Shown: positions 9,577 through 18,918, counted from the first letter of the stretch. The stretch is DNA of 64,000 nt from Erysipelotrichaceae bacterium (GCA_017442805.1 JAFRZA010000020.1:84637-148636); one strand, 5' to 3'. The notes: generated by a model from the letters alone, not told the origin. Numbers and translations: made by a program.

Positions 9577-10943
9577 GACCACTCCAATCCCAATGACACC
9601 AGACCTTCAGGCATCTCCATTCAGCTGAAGGCTGACGGCATCGTTGCCGGAATCGCTCAACTCACCGCTGCCATCGGTTGGACTTATACATCAACTGTGA
9701 ACAAGTATCTGGTCAGGTTCGTCAATGATGACGGAACGCTCCTTTAGAGCGAGGAACTGGAATACGGCGCTACCCCGGTCTACAGCGGTGAAACGCCGAC
9801 CAAGGAAGCTGATGCTCAGTACACCTACACGTTTGCGCGCTGGGATCGGAAATTGCGAGCGTTACCGCCGAAGCTACTTACACCGCCACCTATGGCACGA
9901 CGGTCAATGAGTATCTGATCACGTTCGTCAATGATGACGGTACCGTTCTGCAGAGCAGTGAAGTACCTTATGGCGAATTACCGGTTTATGAAGGCGAAAT
10001 GCCGACCAAGCCGGCGACCTTGCAGTACGCCTATACCTTCTCAGGCTGGACTCCGGAAATTGCGACAGTTACCAAGGCGGAAACCTACATGGCTACCTAT
10101 GACGCAACGGGAAACGATGCGCTGGTAATCATTTCGCTGGTCAACGAGGGTACCGACAGCGGTATCACCGTCAACTATACCGACATCCCGCTGGCAGAAA
10201 AGTATCAGGTTCAGGTAAGCGAAAAAGGAACCAGCTGGAAGACACTGACCACCAAGGAAACCACGGCAAGCTTTACCGATGAAACGGCCGTCGTAATGGG
10301 CAAGATCTATTACTACCGTGTCAGAATGTACGCTGAAGGCAGTTGGGGCGCCTGGACGGACGTCGAGCATCTGATGAGGAACCCGTTCACGGATGTCTTT
10401 GAAGGGACTGACGATTTCACCTATGTTGCCTGGGCTTACAACAATGATATCGTCAACGGCATCTCTTCCAGCAACCACCTGTTCAACCTTACCGGCAGAT
10501 GCACCAGAACGCAGTTCTGCATCATGCTGTGGAAGATGAACGGCAGGCCGTCAGTCGACGGCATGAGCTGTCCGTTTACCGACATTGATGACGTTACGGC
10601 TAATAACCAGAACGGCATCATCTGGTGCTACAACCAGGGCATCGTCAACGGCACGACGCCGACGACCTTCGCTCCCAGTGGCAATATCACCAGAGCTCAG
10701 CTGGCCATCATGGTCTACAAGATGGCCGGCATGCCGAGTGTTGCCGGAATGACCTGTCCGTTCACCAATCTGGACGGTCTGACCAGCAACAATAAGAAGG
10801 CAGTTATCTGGTGCTACAACAACGGCCTGATTGACAGCATCACCGGAACCAGATTCTCTTCCAAGACCAGGGGAACCAGGGCACTGCTGACGGAAATGCT
10901 GTACTGGTACAACCAGGTCGTTAACGAGGGAAACACCCACTGA
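9577..10943 (+). pseudogene. Decayed fourth copy of the papain/InlB/Fn3/SLH family (peptidase part missing)
   Basis: From about 9690 the sequence reads as InlB repeat protein (NKYLVRFVNDDGTLL), then hits TAG at 9745-9747 where the family has a Gln codon (CTGCAG has become CTTTAG). The same frame continues with a recognisable InlB repeat. Around 9841-9856 one base is missing (GATCGGAAATTG where GATCCGGAAATTG is expected), shifting into the frame that stays open to TGA 10943. That last part covers another InlB repeat, an Fn3-like domain and three intact SLH repeats; an ATG at 9999 would give 314 residues. Signal peptide, peptidase and lectin-like domains are absent. 9577-9690 shows no clear similarity. 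If translated from 9999 the product would have no export signal, so this is best read as a relic. Confidence 0.8.
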
Positions 10944-10952
10944 CATTGATCC

Positions 10953-10984
10953 AAGAGGAGGATGCGATCAGGCGTTCTCCTTTT
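10953..10984 (+). terminator. Rho-independent terminator
   Basis: 13-bp stem with three G-T pairs: AAGAGGAGGATGC (10953-10965) / GCGTTCTCCTTTT (10972-10984), loop GATCAG. The T-rich 3' arm serves as the T-run. Confidence 0.65.
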
Positions 10985-10991
10985 CCGTCAT

Positions 10992-11020
10992 TTGAATTCT
11001 GCCGTTATTTAGGCTATCAT
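10992..11020 (+). promoter_or_regulatory. Promoter of the Fn3 / wall-polymer operon
   Basis: TTGAAT (10992-10997), 17-base spacer, TATCAT (11015-11020), 32 bases before ATG 11052. It probably drives the genes from 11052 to 15995, which are closely spaced or overlapping. Confidence 0.65.
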
Positions 11021-11051
11021 TGAATCATAAGGATACGGAAGGGAAAGGCAA

Positions 11052-11696
11052 ATGAAGAGGAATTACCGGCGTGCACTACTACTTGTGATCAGTTGCCTTT
11101 CTTTATTAGCGAGCGGCTACATATGTTATAAGATCAATACGGACATCCCGCAGTCGCAGACTGACCCCTCAGCGGCTCCCGAGCCGGTGGTGCTGTCCTT
11201 CCAGAACCGGGAGGAAGGCATCCGCATTCAGTGGAAAGCATCCCCCGGAGCCGTCAATTACCGCGTCGTCCGCAAGGAAAAGAGTGGGTTATGGGAAGTC
11301 TATGACTACACGGAAAACACCTGGTATGACGACAATGCCGTGGAAGACGGCGTGACCTACTACTATAAGGTCTACGGGATCGGGCAGGTAAAGACCGGAA
11401 AGGCTTCGGAAGCCGTCAAGGTCCTCAGGCTGGCCAAGCCTCAGATCGTCTTGGCGGAAAAGCAGGAAGGCGGAATAGCGCTGAGCTGGCAGGAAGTTAA
11501 GACGGCCGGCTACTATTATGTCTACCGCAGTGGCGATGGTGAAAAGTTCGAAAAGATCTCGGACAGGATCAGGGAACTGATGTACCTGGACGCTTCGGTA
11601 AGCCCGGGCAATACCTATTACTATTGTGTCAAGGCTGCCAACAGCAACAACACCTACATTTCCGTCCGTTCGGACGTCGTAAGCATTGAATACTGA
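11052..11696 (+). CDS. Membrane-anchored or secreted protein with two Fn3-like domains
   Basis: 214 residues. A basic start (MKRNYRRA) and one hydrophobic segment at about 8-25 form an uncleaved anchor or signal peptide. Two Fn3-like beta-sandwich domains follow (about 45-125 and 130-212), each with the I-W-----A--Y-VYR and YYYKV patterns seen in the Fn3 parts of the nearby peptidases. No SLH repeats and no catalytic motif. It is the first gene of the operon carrying the pyruvyl transferase and polymer exporter, 45 bases ahead of the next start. It could be an accessory factor for the surface polymer or an adhesion module; the function is not known. Confidence 0.75.
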   Translation: MKRNYRRALLLVISCLSLLASGYICYKINTDIPQSQTDPSAAPEPVVLSFQNREEGIRIQWKASPGAVNYRVVRKEKSGLWEVYDYTENTWYDDNAVEDGVTYYYKVYGIGQVKTGKASEAVKVLRLAKPQIVLAEKQEGGIALSWQEVKTAGYYYVYRSGDGEKFEKISDRIRELMYLDASVSPGNTYYYCVKAANSNNTYISVRSDVVSIEY

Positions 11697-11741
11697 TCTT
11701 GAATCAGAAAATAATAGAGAGAATAAGAGTGGACAGATGAT

Positions 11742-12956
11742 ATGAAAATAGCGGTAATCGGTTTGTATTCCATCAAGAATGTCGGCGACAACGTGCTGTG
11801 CTATTCCACCATCCACCTGCTGAAGCAGAAGCTGCCGAAGGTGAAAATCGTGGAAGTCGACGCCAACCCGCCGATGGCAGAAGTAAAGAAGTACGGAAAG
11901 TTGCGAGCTTTCATTGCCAGGGTAATGATCCATTTCCAGAAGGATCTGTTTTCCTACGAGAATCATACCCGTTTCCGTTACTGGTATGAAAAGACGATGT
12001 GGAAGCTGAAGACCGGCCGCTATTTCGCCGACAGGCTGAAAGGCTGCGATGCCGTGGTCTTTGCCGGCGGCGGCTTTCTGAAGTTCCGCACCCAGGGTCT
12101 GAACTACTACGTCGAACAGATTATCGAACTGGCCAGAGAGAAGAAGGCGCTGGTCATGATGAACGGCGTTGGCATTGAAGGCTATGACGAAGAAGACATC
12201 CGCTGCCAGAAGCTCAAGCAGATCATCAATGACGACTGCGTGAAGGTGATCACCACCCGTGACGACATCGACATTCTCGACAACAACTACATCACCAATA
12301 AGAACATCCTGACCTCCCGGGTCGGCGACCCGGCCCTGTGGGTCACGGATGTCTACGATATCAATCGCGCCGAAGAAATCCGTCCCATCGTCGCCGTCAA
12401 CCTCATCCGGGGCAACGTCTACAAGGACTACGGCAACAAGCTTACCCCGCTGGCGCTGGAAAACTTCTACCGCCATCTGCTGAGGGAACTGGACAGCCGG
12501 GGCATCGAATGGGTGCTGTTCTCCAACGGCATGAAGGCTGACAACGTCTTCGGCAGGACCTTGCTGAAGAAGATGGGCTATGACAGAAAGGAGCGAATGG
12601 TGGTCTTCTCTTCAACGGAAGAGTACATGCGCTACCTCAGCTCGGTCGCCTGCACCTTTGGCGCCCGTTTGCACGCCTGCATCATTTCCTATGCCATGGA
12701 CGTTCCGGTTGCCGGGCTGATTTGGAATGACAAGACCCGCTTTTTCTCCGAAATCATCGGCAAGCGGGAATACTTCTTCGATGAAAACGAGCTTGACGTC
12801 ACCAGCATCGTCGATGCCATTGAAAAGGCCATCAATGACACTCATGACGCCGAAAACCGCGAAGCGCTGAAGAAACTGACCAGAGACTATCTGGAGAAGT
12901 TCTGCGATATTTTGAAGGAAGAAAAGAAAGCAGCGGAGGGAACCGGCAATGAGTAA
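11742..12956 (+). CDS. Polysaccharide pyruvyl transferase family protein (CsaB-like)
   Basis: 404 residues matching the polysaccharide pyruvyl transferase family: N-terminal GLYSIKNVGDNVL motif, a central FAGGGFLKF segment, and a C-terminal TFGARLHACIISYAMDVP motif. Family members add a ketal-linked pyruvate from phosphoenolpyruvate to sugars of surface polymers; in CsaB this modification creates the site bound by SLH domains. That fits the context, since the SLH proteins lie on both sides, so a CsaB-like role is a reasonable inference. Its C-terminus overlaps the next gene by 8 bases (ATGAGTAA), showing tight coupling with the glycerophosphotransferase. The acceptor sugar cannot be read from sequence. 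Confidence 0.82.
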   Translation: MKIAVIGLYSIKNVGDNVLCYSTIHLLKQKLPKVKIVEVDANPPMAEVKKYGKLRAFIARVMIHFQKDLFSYENHTRFRYWYEKTMWKLKTGRYFADRLKGCDAVVFAGGGFLKFRTQGLNYYVEQIIELAREKKALVMMNGVGIEGYDEEDIRCQKLKQIINDDCVKVITTRDDIDILDNNYITNKNILTSRVGDPALWVTDVYDINRAEEIRPIVAVNLIRGNVYKDYGNKLTPLALENFYRHLLRELDSRGIEWVLFSNGMKADNVFGRTLLKKMGYDRKERMVVFSSTEEYMRYLSSVACTFGARLHACIISYAMDVPVAGLIWNDKTRFFSEIIGKREYFFDENELDVTSIVDAIEKAINDTHDAENREALKKLTRDYLEKFCDILKEEKKAAEGTGNE

Positions 12957-14277
12957 GGGAAAAATCAGTTCGCTGTTTCAGAAGAAAGCCGTTGAAGACG
13001 GACTGGTGAGGCCGGCATTCCGGCTGATTCACCGGGCGGTGGTATGGCTGCTCAGAAAACTGTTCAAACTTGTCCTGAAGATCTATGGCCTCATTCACAA
13101 GCTTTTCCTTCTGGCCGGCCGGATTCCTGACCACTTCATCAGAAAGGCGGCCCGCTACCGTCAGATGAGAAAGATACCGGTTCAGAATAACAAGGTGCTG
13201 TTTCTGACCTTCCAGGGCAAGTATACCTGCAACGCCAAGTACATCGCCGAGGAACTGGCCCGCCGCAATAAGGACATCGAGATGGTCTGGGACCTCAAGA
13301 GTGCGCATCTTGATTCAGAATATCCGCTCAGCATGAGATTCGTCAGACACCAGACCCAGGATTTCTACCGGGAACTGGCCAGCGCCAGGGTGATCATCGA
13401 GAACACCAACATCGTTGAGCAGCTGGATGTACCCAAGAAGGCTGAGCAGATCCTCATCCAAACCTGGCATGGCTCTCTGGGCATCAAGAAGCTTGACGCC
13501 CCGGTGGTCATGGACCGTCATTGGGAGAATGTCTGCCGGGAAGTTGAAAAGAAGTGCGACTACGTGCTGACCAACAGCCCCTGGGAAGAAGACGTCTTCC
13601 ACCAGGCTTACTGGAAACAGAACGTCGAGATGCTCAGGCTGGGCCACAGCCGTAACGACGTCTTCTACTATGACAGAAAGAAACAGAAACAGATCCGTAA
13701 CCGCGTCTGCCAGAGTCTCGGCATTGATCCGGGCTACAAGCTGTTTCTGATCGCTCCGACCCACCGCGAGGGCATCAACGACAAGAAAATGGACCTTTCC
13801 GAGATCCAGAACGTTCTGAAGGCTCTTCATGAGCGCTTCGGCGGCAAGTGGATCATCCTGATCCGCCTGCATAACCGTCTGGTCAAGAAGGCCAAGCAGT
13901 GGTACAGGGATACCGAGAGGATCAGAAATGTCACGGATTATCCCGACATGCAGGAACTGATGGTTGCTGCCGATGCCGGCATGACCGATTACTCAAGCTG
14001 GATCTTCGATTACATGGAAAGCCGCAAGCCGGGCTTCATCGTGGAGTTCGACCTGGCGGATTTTGAAAACGACAGGGGATTCTATTATCCGATTGAATCC
14101 ACCCCGTTCCCGATCGCGCCGACGATGGCTGAACTGCCGGAGAGGATCAGGGAATTCGACGAAGAGAAATACATCCGGGAAACCGACGCGTTCCTTAAGG
14201 AAAAGGGCTGCGTTGACGACGGCCACTCCGCCGAGCGGATCGTCGACAGGATCCTGGAATTAGTAGAGAAAGGTTAA
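12949..14277 (+). CDS. CDP-glycerol glycerophosphotransferase family protein (TagF/TagB-like)
   Basis: 442 residues. A basic amphipathic N-terminus (about 20-75) could hold it at the membrane. The catalytic part carries the hallmarks of the teichoic acid polymerase family: QTWHGSLGIKK (about 178-190), LGHSRNDVF, LIAPTHRE, and a C-terminal TDYSSWIFDYM followed by FEFDL-type and YPIE motifs. Such enzymes transfer glycerol- or ribitol-phosphate from CDP-activated donors onto a lipid-linked wall polymer at the inner face of the membrane. It is followed four bases later by the export permease. Whether it primes or polymerises cannot be decided from sequence. Confidence 0.87.
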   Translation: MSKGKISSLFQKKAVEDGLVRPAFRLIHRAVVWLLRKLFKLVLKIYGLIHKLFLLAGRIPDHFIRKAARYRQMRKIPVQNNKVLFLTFQGKYTCNAKYIAEELARRNKDIEMVWDLKSAHLDSEYPLSMRFVRHQTQDFYRELASARVIIENTNIVEQLDVPKKAEQILIQTWHGSLGIKKLDAPVVMDRHWENVCREVEKKCDYVLTNSPWEEDVFHQAYWKQNVEMLRLGHSRNDVFYYDRKKQKQIRNRVCQSLGIDPGYKLFLIAPTHREGINDKKMDLSEIQNVLKALHERFGGKWIILIRLHNRLVKKAKQWYRDTERIRNVTDYPDMQELMVAADAGMTDYSSWIFDYMESRKPGFIVEFDLADFENDRGFYYPIESTPFPIAPTMAELPERIREFDEEKYIRETDAFLKEKGCVDDGHSAERIVDRILELVEKG

Positions 14278-14280
14278 AGA

Positions 14281-15048
14281 ATGTTCAAGAAACTGAAGAA
14301 CAACCAGTTCCTGTTTGAGGAACTGGTGAAGAGAGATTTCAAGACCAAGTACAAGGGAACCTGGCTGGGCATGTTATGGAGTGTCCTGCTTCCTTTACTG
14401 ATGTTTCTGGTCATGAGAACGGTCTTCATCGAGTTCTTCGGCCGTACCGTGCCGCACTATACGACTTATCTGCTGGCCGGCTACATCATCTTCAATTACT
14501 TTTCCGATTCCACCAAAAACGGGATGAGGGCCCTGCGGCAGAACGCCCGGATCATTGAGAAGGTCAACGTTCCCAAGTATCTGTTCGTTCTGGCCAAGAA
14601 CGTTCAGGTGTTCATCAGCTTCCTTCTGAACCTGCTGGTTTTCCTGATCTTCGTGAAGCTGGACAAGCTGAACATCACCTGGAAGTTTCTGACCCTGCTT
14701 TATCCGATCGGAATGTTGCTGGTATTCAATGTCGGTGCCGGATTCATCCTTTCCGCGCTGTATACCTTCTTCAGGGACATGAGCTATTTCTATGACGTGG
14801 TGGTCAGACTGGTCTCCTACATGTCAGCCATCTTCTACGACTACCGGAAGTTTTCTCTGACCATTCAGCAGCGTTTCTTCATCAATCCGGTCTACTGTTT
14901 CATTTACTATTTCCGCAGCGTGGTCATTGACGGCGTCATTCCGCCGCTGTGGCTGCATGCTCTGATCTTCTTTGACGCCCTGTTCGTGCTCTCTGCCGGC
15001 CTGTATCTGTATGACAAGTACAATACCAGGTTCCTGTATTACATGTGA
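14281..15048 (+). CDS. ABC-2 type polysaccharide/teichoic acid export permease (TagG/Wzm-like)
   Basis: 255 residues with six predicted membrane segments and a cytoplasmic N-terminus (LVKRDFKTKYKGTWLGMLWS) typical of the ABC-2 exporter permeases for teichoic acids and O-antigens. It would move the lipid-linked polymer made by the preceding enzyme across the membrane, with the ATPase encoded next. It starts 3 bases after the upstream stop and ends in ATGTGA, 14 bases before the preferred ATPase start, so the two subunits are translated together. Confidence 0.88.
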   Translation: MFKKLKNNQFLFEELVKRDFKTKYKGTWLGMLWSVLLPLLMFLVMRTVFIEFFGRTVPHYTTYLLAGYIIFNYFSDSTKNGMRALRQNARIIEKVNVPKYLFVLAKNVQVFISFLLNLLVFLIFVKLDKLNITWKFLTLLYPIGMLLVFNVGAGFILSALYTFFRDMSYFYDVVVRLVSYMSAIFYDYRKFSLTIQQRFFINPVYCFIYYFRSVVIDGVIPPLWLHALIFFDALFVLSAGLYLYDKYNTRFLYYM

Positions 15049-15062
15049 GGGAGGATCTGACA

Positions 15063-15995
15063 ATGACTGAGAGACTAGCGGTAAAGAACGTATCAGTCAA
15101 GTACCTGACCGGGGACGTGAAGAACATGGGCCTGAAGGACTACTTCATCAAAAGGATGAAGGGTGAATACATCGTTCATGAATTCTGGGCGGACCGGGAC
15201 ATCAGCTTCAGCCTGCATGACGGCGACATGTTGGGAATAATCGGCACCAACGGTGCCGGCAAGAGCACCCTGCTCAAGGCGGTTTCCGGCATCCTTTCCC
15301 CGTCAGAGGGAACAATCAGGAGAAAAGGCAAGATCGCGGCCCTGTTGGAACTCTCCAGCGGCTTCGACGGTGATCTGACCGTTAAGGAAAACACCTACCT
15401 GAGAGGCGCCATGCTGGGCTACAGCCGGGCGTTCATGAATCAGGAATATGATGAGATCATCGACTTCGCCGAGCTGCAGGCTTTCCAGGATACCCCGTTC
15501 CGTCAGCTTTCCAGCGGCATGAAGTCCCGCTTGGCCTTCTCCATCGCCTGTCTGGTTCAGCCGGACATCCTGATCCTGGATGAAGTGCTGTCTGTCGGTG
15601 ACGGCGCCTTCCGCAAGAAGAGCGAGCAGAAGATGAGAAGCATCATCGCCAATGGGGCGACCACCATTCTGGTGTCGCATTCCATTTCCCAGATCAGGCG
15701 GATGTGCAACAAGGTCCTCTGGCTGCACAAGGGCCAGCAGATCGCCTTCGGCGAAGACGTGGAAACCATCTGTCTGGCTTATAACTATTTCCTGGACAAC
15801 AAGAAACTTCCGGAAAGCAGCAGTGAAATGGCCGAGATGGCCAGGGTGCAGCGCAAGATTGAGAAGGAAGAGATGCGGCAGCGTCAGAACGAGATGATCC
15901 AGAAGGCTGCTGAGATCAAGGCCCGAAGAAAGGAAAGAGCAGCCATCAGAAAGGCCAGAAAAGAAGCCCTGGAACAGGAGAACCGGGAACAATGA
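15063..15995 (+). CDS. ABC exporter ATPase for wall polymer (TagH/Wzt-like) with charged C-terminal tail
   Basis: 310 residues from ATG 15063, chosen over an in-frame GTG at 15045 because AGGGAGG lies about 8 bases upstream. Walker A GTNGAGKST at 61-69, signature LSSGMKSRLAFS, Walker B ILILDEVLSVGD and a switch His in LVSHS are all present. The N-terminal extension (about 1-45, LKDYFIKRMKG) is characteristic of the TagH/Wzt/KpsT branch. The last ~60 residues are highly charged (QRKIEKEEMRQRQNEM...KARRKERAAIRKAR), a probable helix or coiled coil, rather than the folded carbohydrate-binding domain found on some Wzt proteins. It pairs with the permease just upstream. Confidence 0.88.
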   Translation: MTERLAVKNVSVKYLTGDVKNMGLKDYFIKRMKGEYIVHEFWADRDISFSLHDGDMLGIIGTNGAGKSTLLKAVSGILSPSEGTIRRKGKIAALLELSSGFDGDLTVKENTYLRGAMLGYSRAFMNQEYDEIIDFAELQAFQDTPFRQLSSGMKSRLAFSIACLVQPDILILDEVLSVGDGAFRKKSEQKMRSIIANGATTILVSHSISQIRRMCNKVLWLHKGQQIAFGEDVETICLAYNYFLDNKKLPESSSEMAEMARVQRKIEKEEMRQRQNEMIQKAAEIKARRKERAAIRKARKEALEQENREQ

Positions 15996-16002
15996 CATGA
16001 TT

Positions 16003-16030
16003 GAAGATCTGCTCAGGCAGCTCTTCTTTT
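16003..16030 (+). terminator. Rho-independent terminator of wall-polymer operon
   Basis: GAAGA-t-CTGC (16003-16012) / GCAG-c-TCTTC (16017-16026), loop TCAG, one T-C mismatch, then TTTT. Confidence 0.65.
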
Positions 16031-16048
16031 CGATGTGAGTGTGTGACG

Positions 16049-16077
16049 TTTACAGAGGGTTTTGAAAATGATAGAAT
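16049..16077 (+). promoter_or_regulatory. Promoter of large repeat/SLH protein, with long structured leader
   Basis: TTTACA (16049-16054), 17-base spacer, TAGAAT (16072-16077). This leaves a 5' leader of about 160 bases before ATG 16245, with a perfect GGTGT-GATG-ACACC hairpin (16163-16176) and CGCGG/GCGCGG segments behind it. Confidence 0.65.
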
Positions 16078-16244
16078 ATGAACAGATAAACAATATCTGA
16101 CGCATTTTTTGAAAATGACAATAATGACAGGACTTTATTACAGATGAAGGGAAAAGTAACTCGGTGTGATGACACCCGCGGAATAGTTAATGGCGCGGAC
16201 ACAGGGTTGCTTTTTGCGGTATAAAAGAAAGGAATTAACAGATA

Positions 16245-18896
16245 ATGATTAAAAGAAACAATCTTTTAAGGACGATCGCCATGATCATCGTAATCATGGG
16301 GATGTTTCTGACGCAGATCACGGTTCCTGAAGTTAGGGCCGAGGATGCCGAGGTAACGGAAACAGTGGCTGAAGAGCAGCCACAGGCAGAGGAAAACGGG
16401 GACAGAGCGACAACGGAGGTCTATGAAGGCCAGCCGTTCAGAGTAACCGTTACCGAAGAAACATCACAGGTATTCAGGTTCACTCCTGAGGAAACCGGCA
16501 CATATTACCTGATGATCGGTGATGTGTTCGCTAGCGGTACCGATTGGGGAGAAGCCGGGATCAATTTCAAATTCAATACCGGGGTTACCGGAGAAATGTA
16601 TGTCTCGTCAAGATGGAATGACAGAGAGCTTGTCGGCAAACTGCAGGCCGGAACCCAGTATACCTTCAGGATATACGGCCAGAATGAGGATCCGACCGAT
16701 TTTGAAATGACAATCAATAAGAGACCGTTTGAGATCATCAGCGTTGAAGCAGCGGATGTCGAAACCTACTATGGTGCCGAATTCGGCCCATATGATCTGA
16801 AATACGATGCTCAGTCAGAAGAATTTGAGTTTGACAGTCGTTTCGGGTTTTCTCTTAGCTGGTTCCACATCACAACTGACGGATTCAGCGGCAACCTGAA
16901 TGAGATCGCAGAGTACTATGGATATAAACCAGACTGGGTTGTGACTCAGCAGCCGGAAAGCTGTGACGTCGGCACTTATGAGGTGTTATTTACAATTGAT
17001 GAATTCGACGTAAGCTTCAACTACATCATTCATCCTTCGCCGATAAGCAGCGTTGTCTTCGGAGACACCAACTTTTATGAAGGCGGTATAGATTACTATA
17101 CGGCAGAATTAGGTGGTTACTATGATGAAAACGACGTCTATATCGAGCCGGTTGAGGTGATTCTTTACTCCGCTCTTCCTGACTCAATATCCGTGGTTGC
17201 GGATGGTAAAACGTATGAAGGATATTTCTATGAAGTCCAGGATCAGCTTTATGAGAAATACGGTTGCTGGTTCAGCTGTTTCCTGATGCCGCGGTTCAGC
17301 GAACTTTCCATGGGCACCACTGATGTCGAATGGTGTTTTGGCGGTGTCAGAGGCAACGCAAGAGTTACCCTGAAACCCTTCCCGATCGTTTCCATCGTCG
17401 GTCCTGCTGACATGAATATTTACAAGGACGATTTTGAGTCATATTACTGGGAAAATGAAGGCATTAAGATATATACCTACTTTGACAGCACAAAGGAAAT
17501 CACCATAAACACCGTTGATGGTGCCATTACCGGAACCTGGTGGGATGTTGAATCGCAAGTGCGTGACAGATATGGCTTATATCTGGAGTGCAGTCCGGAA
17601 ATCGACCAGCATGAGACCCCATGGAAGCCCGGGAAGACATATAAGATAAACATCAGCATTGGTGATGTGAAGTATACCTACAAGGCAAAAATAATCGATA
17701 AGAACTACATCATTTCTGCTACGATCAATGATGTCACGATCGAAGAAGGAGAAATAACCGAAGGGTATGAATACACAATCGACCCGTCAACAGGGGAAAT
17801 GATCATAATTGCCGAGCACAGATACTATTATCCCTATGAACTGACTATGAAAGTTAAGACTATTGATGGGACCTTCTCCGGCACCAGTAAGGAAGTCTAT
17901 GCCGAACTGGAGAAAAAAATGAGTAATTACTACGTGGATTTCCCCGGCATCAGAGAAGAACAGGACGAATACGGCGCCTGGGAAACCGGAAGTGTTCACG
18001 TTGCTCCTTACCGGCTGGGAACTGTTGAAGGAACCATCAAAATCTCCATCATTCCTAATACCAGACCATACATAACGGACTTCAGTCAGTCTACTGACGG
18101 CATTGAATTTAACTGGAGCGAAGTGGATAATGCTACCAAGTACGTCGTTTACCGCCGGACGTATAACGGCAGTGGCTGGGAAAACTGGGATGAAGATAAT
18201 TTCACCAGCTGGAAGAAAATCAAGACCGTCAGCGGCACTTCGTTAATTGACGATGTCGGCAAGACGATGGGAAAGATCTATTCATATCGCGTCAGAGCCT
18301 TGAAGTCTGACGGGTCTTACAGCAATTACAGCCGTAACTTCTATTTCTTATATAACCCGTTCAAAGATGTTGAATATGGAACTCCCGATTTTGATCATGT
18401 CGCCTGGGCCTACAACAACGGCATCGTAAATGGTCTGTCAAATGACCACACCATGTTCGGCGTTGATGGCAACTGCACCAGAGCGCAGTTCTGCATCATG
18501 TTATGGAAGATGGCCGGTAAGCCTGATACCACAGGCATGACCTGTCCGTTCACCGATCTTGGCGGTGTCAATGACAACAATAAGAAAGCAATCATCTGGT
18601 GCTACAACCAGGGAATCGTTAACGGAACAGGCGCTACGAAATTCAGTCCCAGCGGAAGCATTACCAGAGCCCAGCTGGCCATCATGATCTGGAAACTGGC
18701 CGGCTCGCCCAAGATCGGCTCAATGACCTGCCCGTACACCGACCTGGATGGCCTGACAGGCAACAATAAAAAGGCAATCATCTGGTGCTATAACAAGGGC
18801 CTGATCAACAGTATCAGCGGAACCGGGTTCAGCCCCAAGACCAAGGGAACCAGAGGACTTCTGGTGGAAATGCTGTACGGGTACGCCCATCAGTAA
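16245..18896 (+). CDS. Large secreted protein: PPC-like domain, four copies of an unrecognised domain, Fn3, three SLH repeats
   Basis: 883 residues with signal peptide (about 1-32). Residues about 58-160 resemble a bacterial pre-peptidase C-terminal-type beta domain (FRFTPEETGTYYLMI). Then come four tandem copies, 105-117 residues each (about 161-265, 266-380, 381-487, 488-604), of a domain I do not recognise. Each carries a (T/A)xDGxxxG-----EV motif followed by a YG- or NYY-type motif about 10-15 residues later, and a YxVxI-type closing strand. An Fn3-like domain (about 607-698) and three SLH repeats (about 698-881) close the protein. No catalytic motif is visible. It is probably a structural or adhesive wall-anchored protein. 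It sits between the polymer export operon and the cytidylyltransferase operon, with its own promoter and terminator. Confidence 0.85.
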   Translation: MIKRNNLLRTIAMIIVIMGMFLTQITVPEVRAEDAEVTETVAEEQPQAEENGDRATTEVYEGQPFRVTVTEETSQVFRFTPEETGTYYLMIGDVFASGTDWGEAGINFKFNTGVTGEMYVSSRWNDRELVGKLQAGTQYTFRIYGQNEDPTDFEMTINKRPFEIISVEAADVETYYGAEFGPYDLKYDAQSEEFEFDSRFGFSLSWFHITTDGFSGNLNEIAEYYGYKPDWVVTQQPESCDVGTYEVLFTIDEFDVSFNYIIHPSPISSVVFGDTNFYEGGIDYYTAELGGYYDENDVYIEPVEVILYSALPDSISVVADGKTYEGYFYEVQDQLYEKYGCWFSCFLMPRFSELSMGTTDVEWCFGGVRGNARVTLKPFPIVSIVGPADMNIYKDDFESYYWENEGIKIYTYFDSTKEITINTVDGAITGTWWDVESQVRDRYGLYLECSPEIDQHETPWKPGKTYKINISIGDVKYTYKAKIIDKNYIISATINDVTIEEGEITEGYEYTIDPSTGEMIIIAEHRYYYPYELTMKVKTIDGTFSGTSKEVYAELEKKMSNYYVDFPGIREEQDEYGAWETGSVHVAPYRLGTVEGTIKISIIPNTRPYITDFSQSTDGIEFNWSEVDNATKYVVYRRTYNGSGWENWDEDNFTSWKKIKTVSGTSLIDDVGKTMGKIYSYRVRALKSDGSYSNYSRNFYFLYNPFKDVEYGTPDFDHVAWAYNNGIVNGLSNDHTMFGVDGNCTRAQFCIMLWKMAGKPDTTGMTCPFTDLGGVNDNNKKAIIWCYNQGIVNGTGATKFSPSGSITRAQLAIMIWKLAGSPKIGSMTCPYTDLDGLTGNNKKAIIWCYNKGLINSISGTGFSPKTKGTRGLLVEMLYGYAHQ

Positions 18897-18918
18897 GATA
18901 AAACAGAAGTGATCATTT

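Noticed and set aside
9394..9747. 117-codon plus-strand frame joining the end of the third peptidase gene to the relic
   Set aside because: Its first half is an out-of-frame reading of the SLH region and it crosses a strong terminator; only the last part, in the relic's frame, has meaning.
11289..12476. 395-codon minus-strand frame across the Fn3 and pyruvyl transferase genes
   Set aside because: Antisense shadow; spans two well-supported genes and has no motif or start signals.
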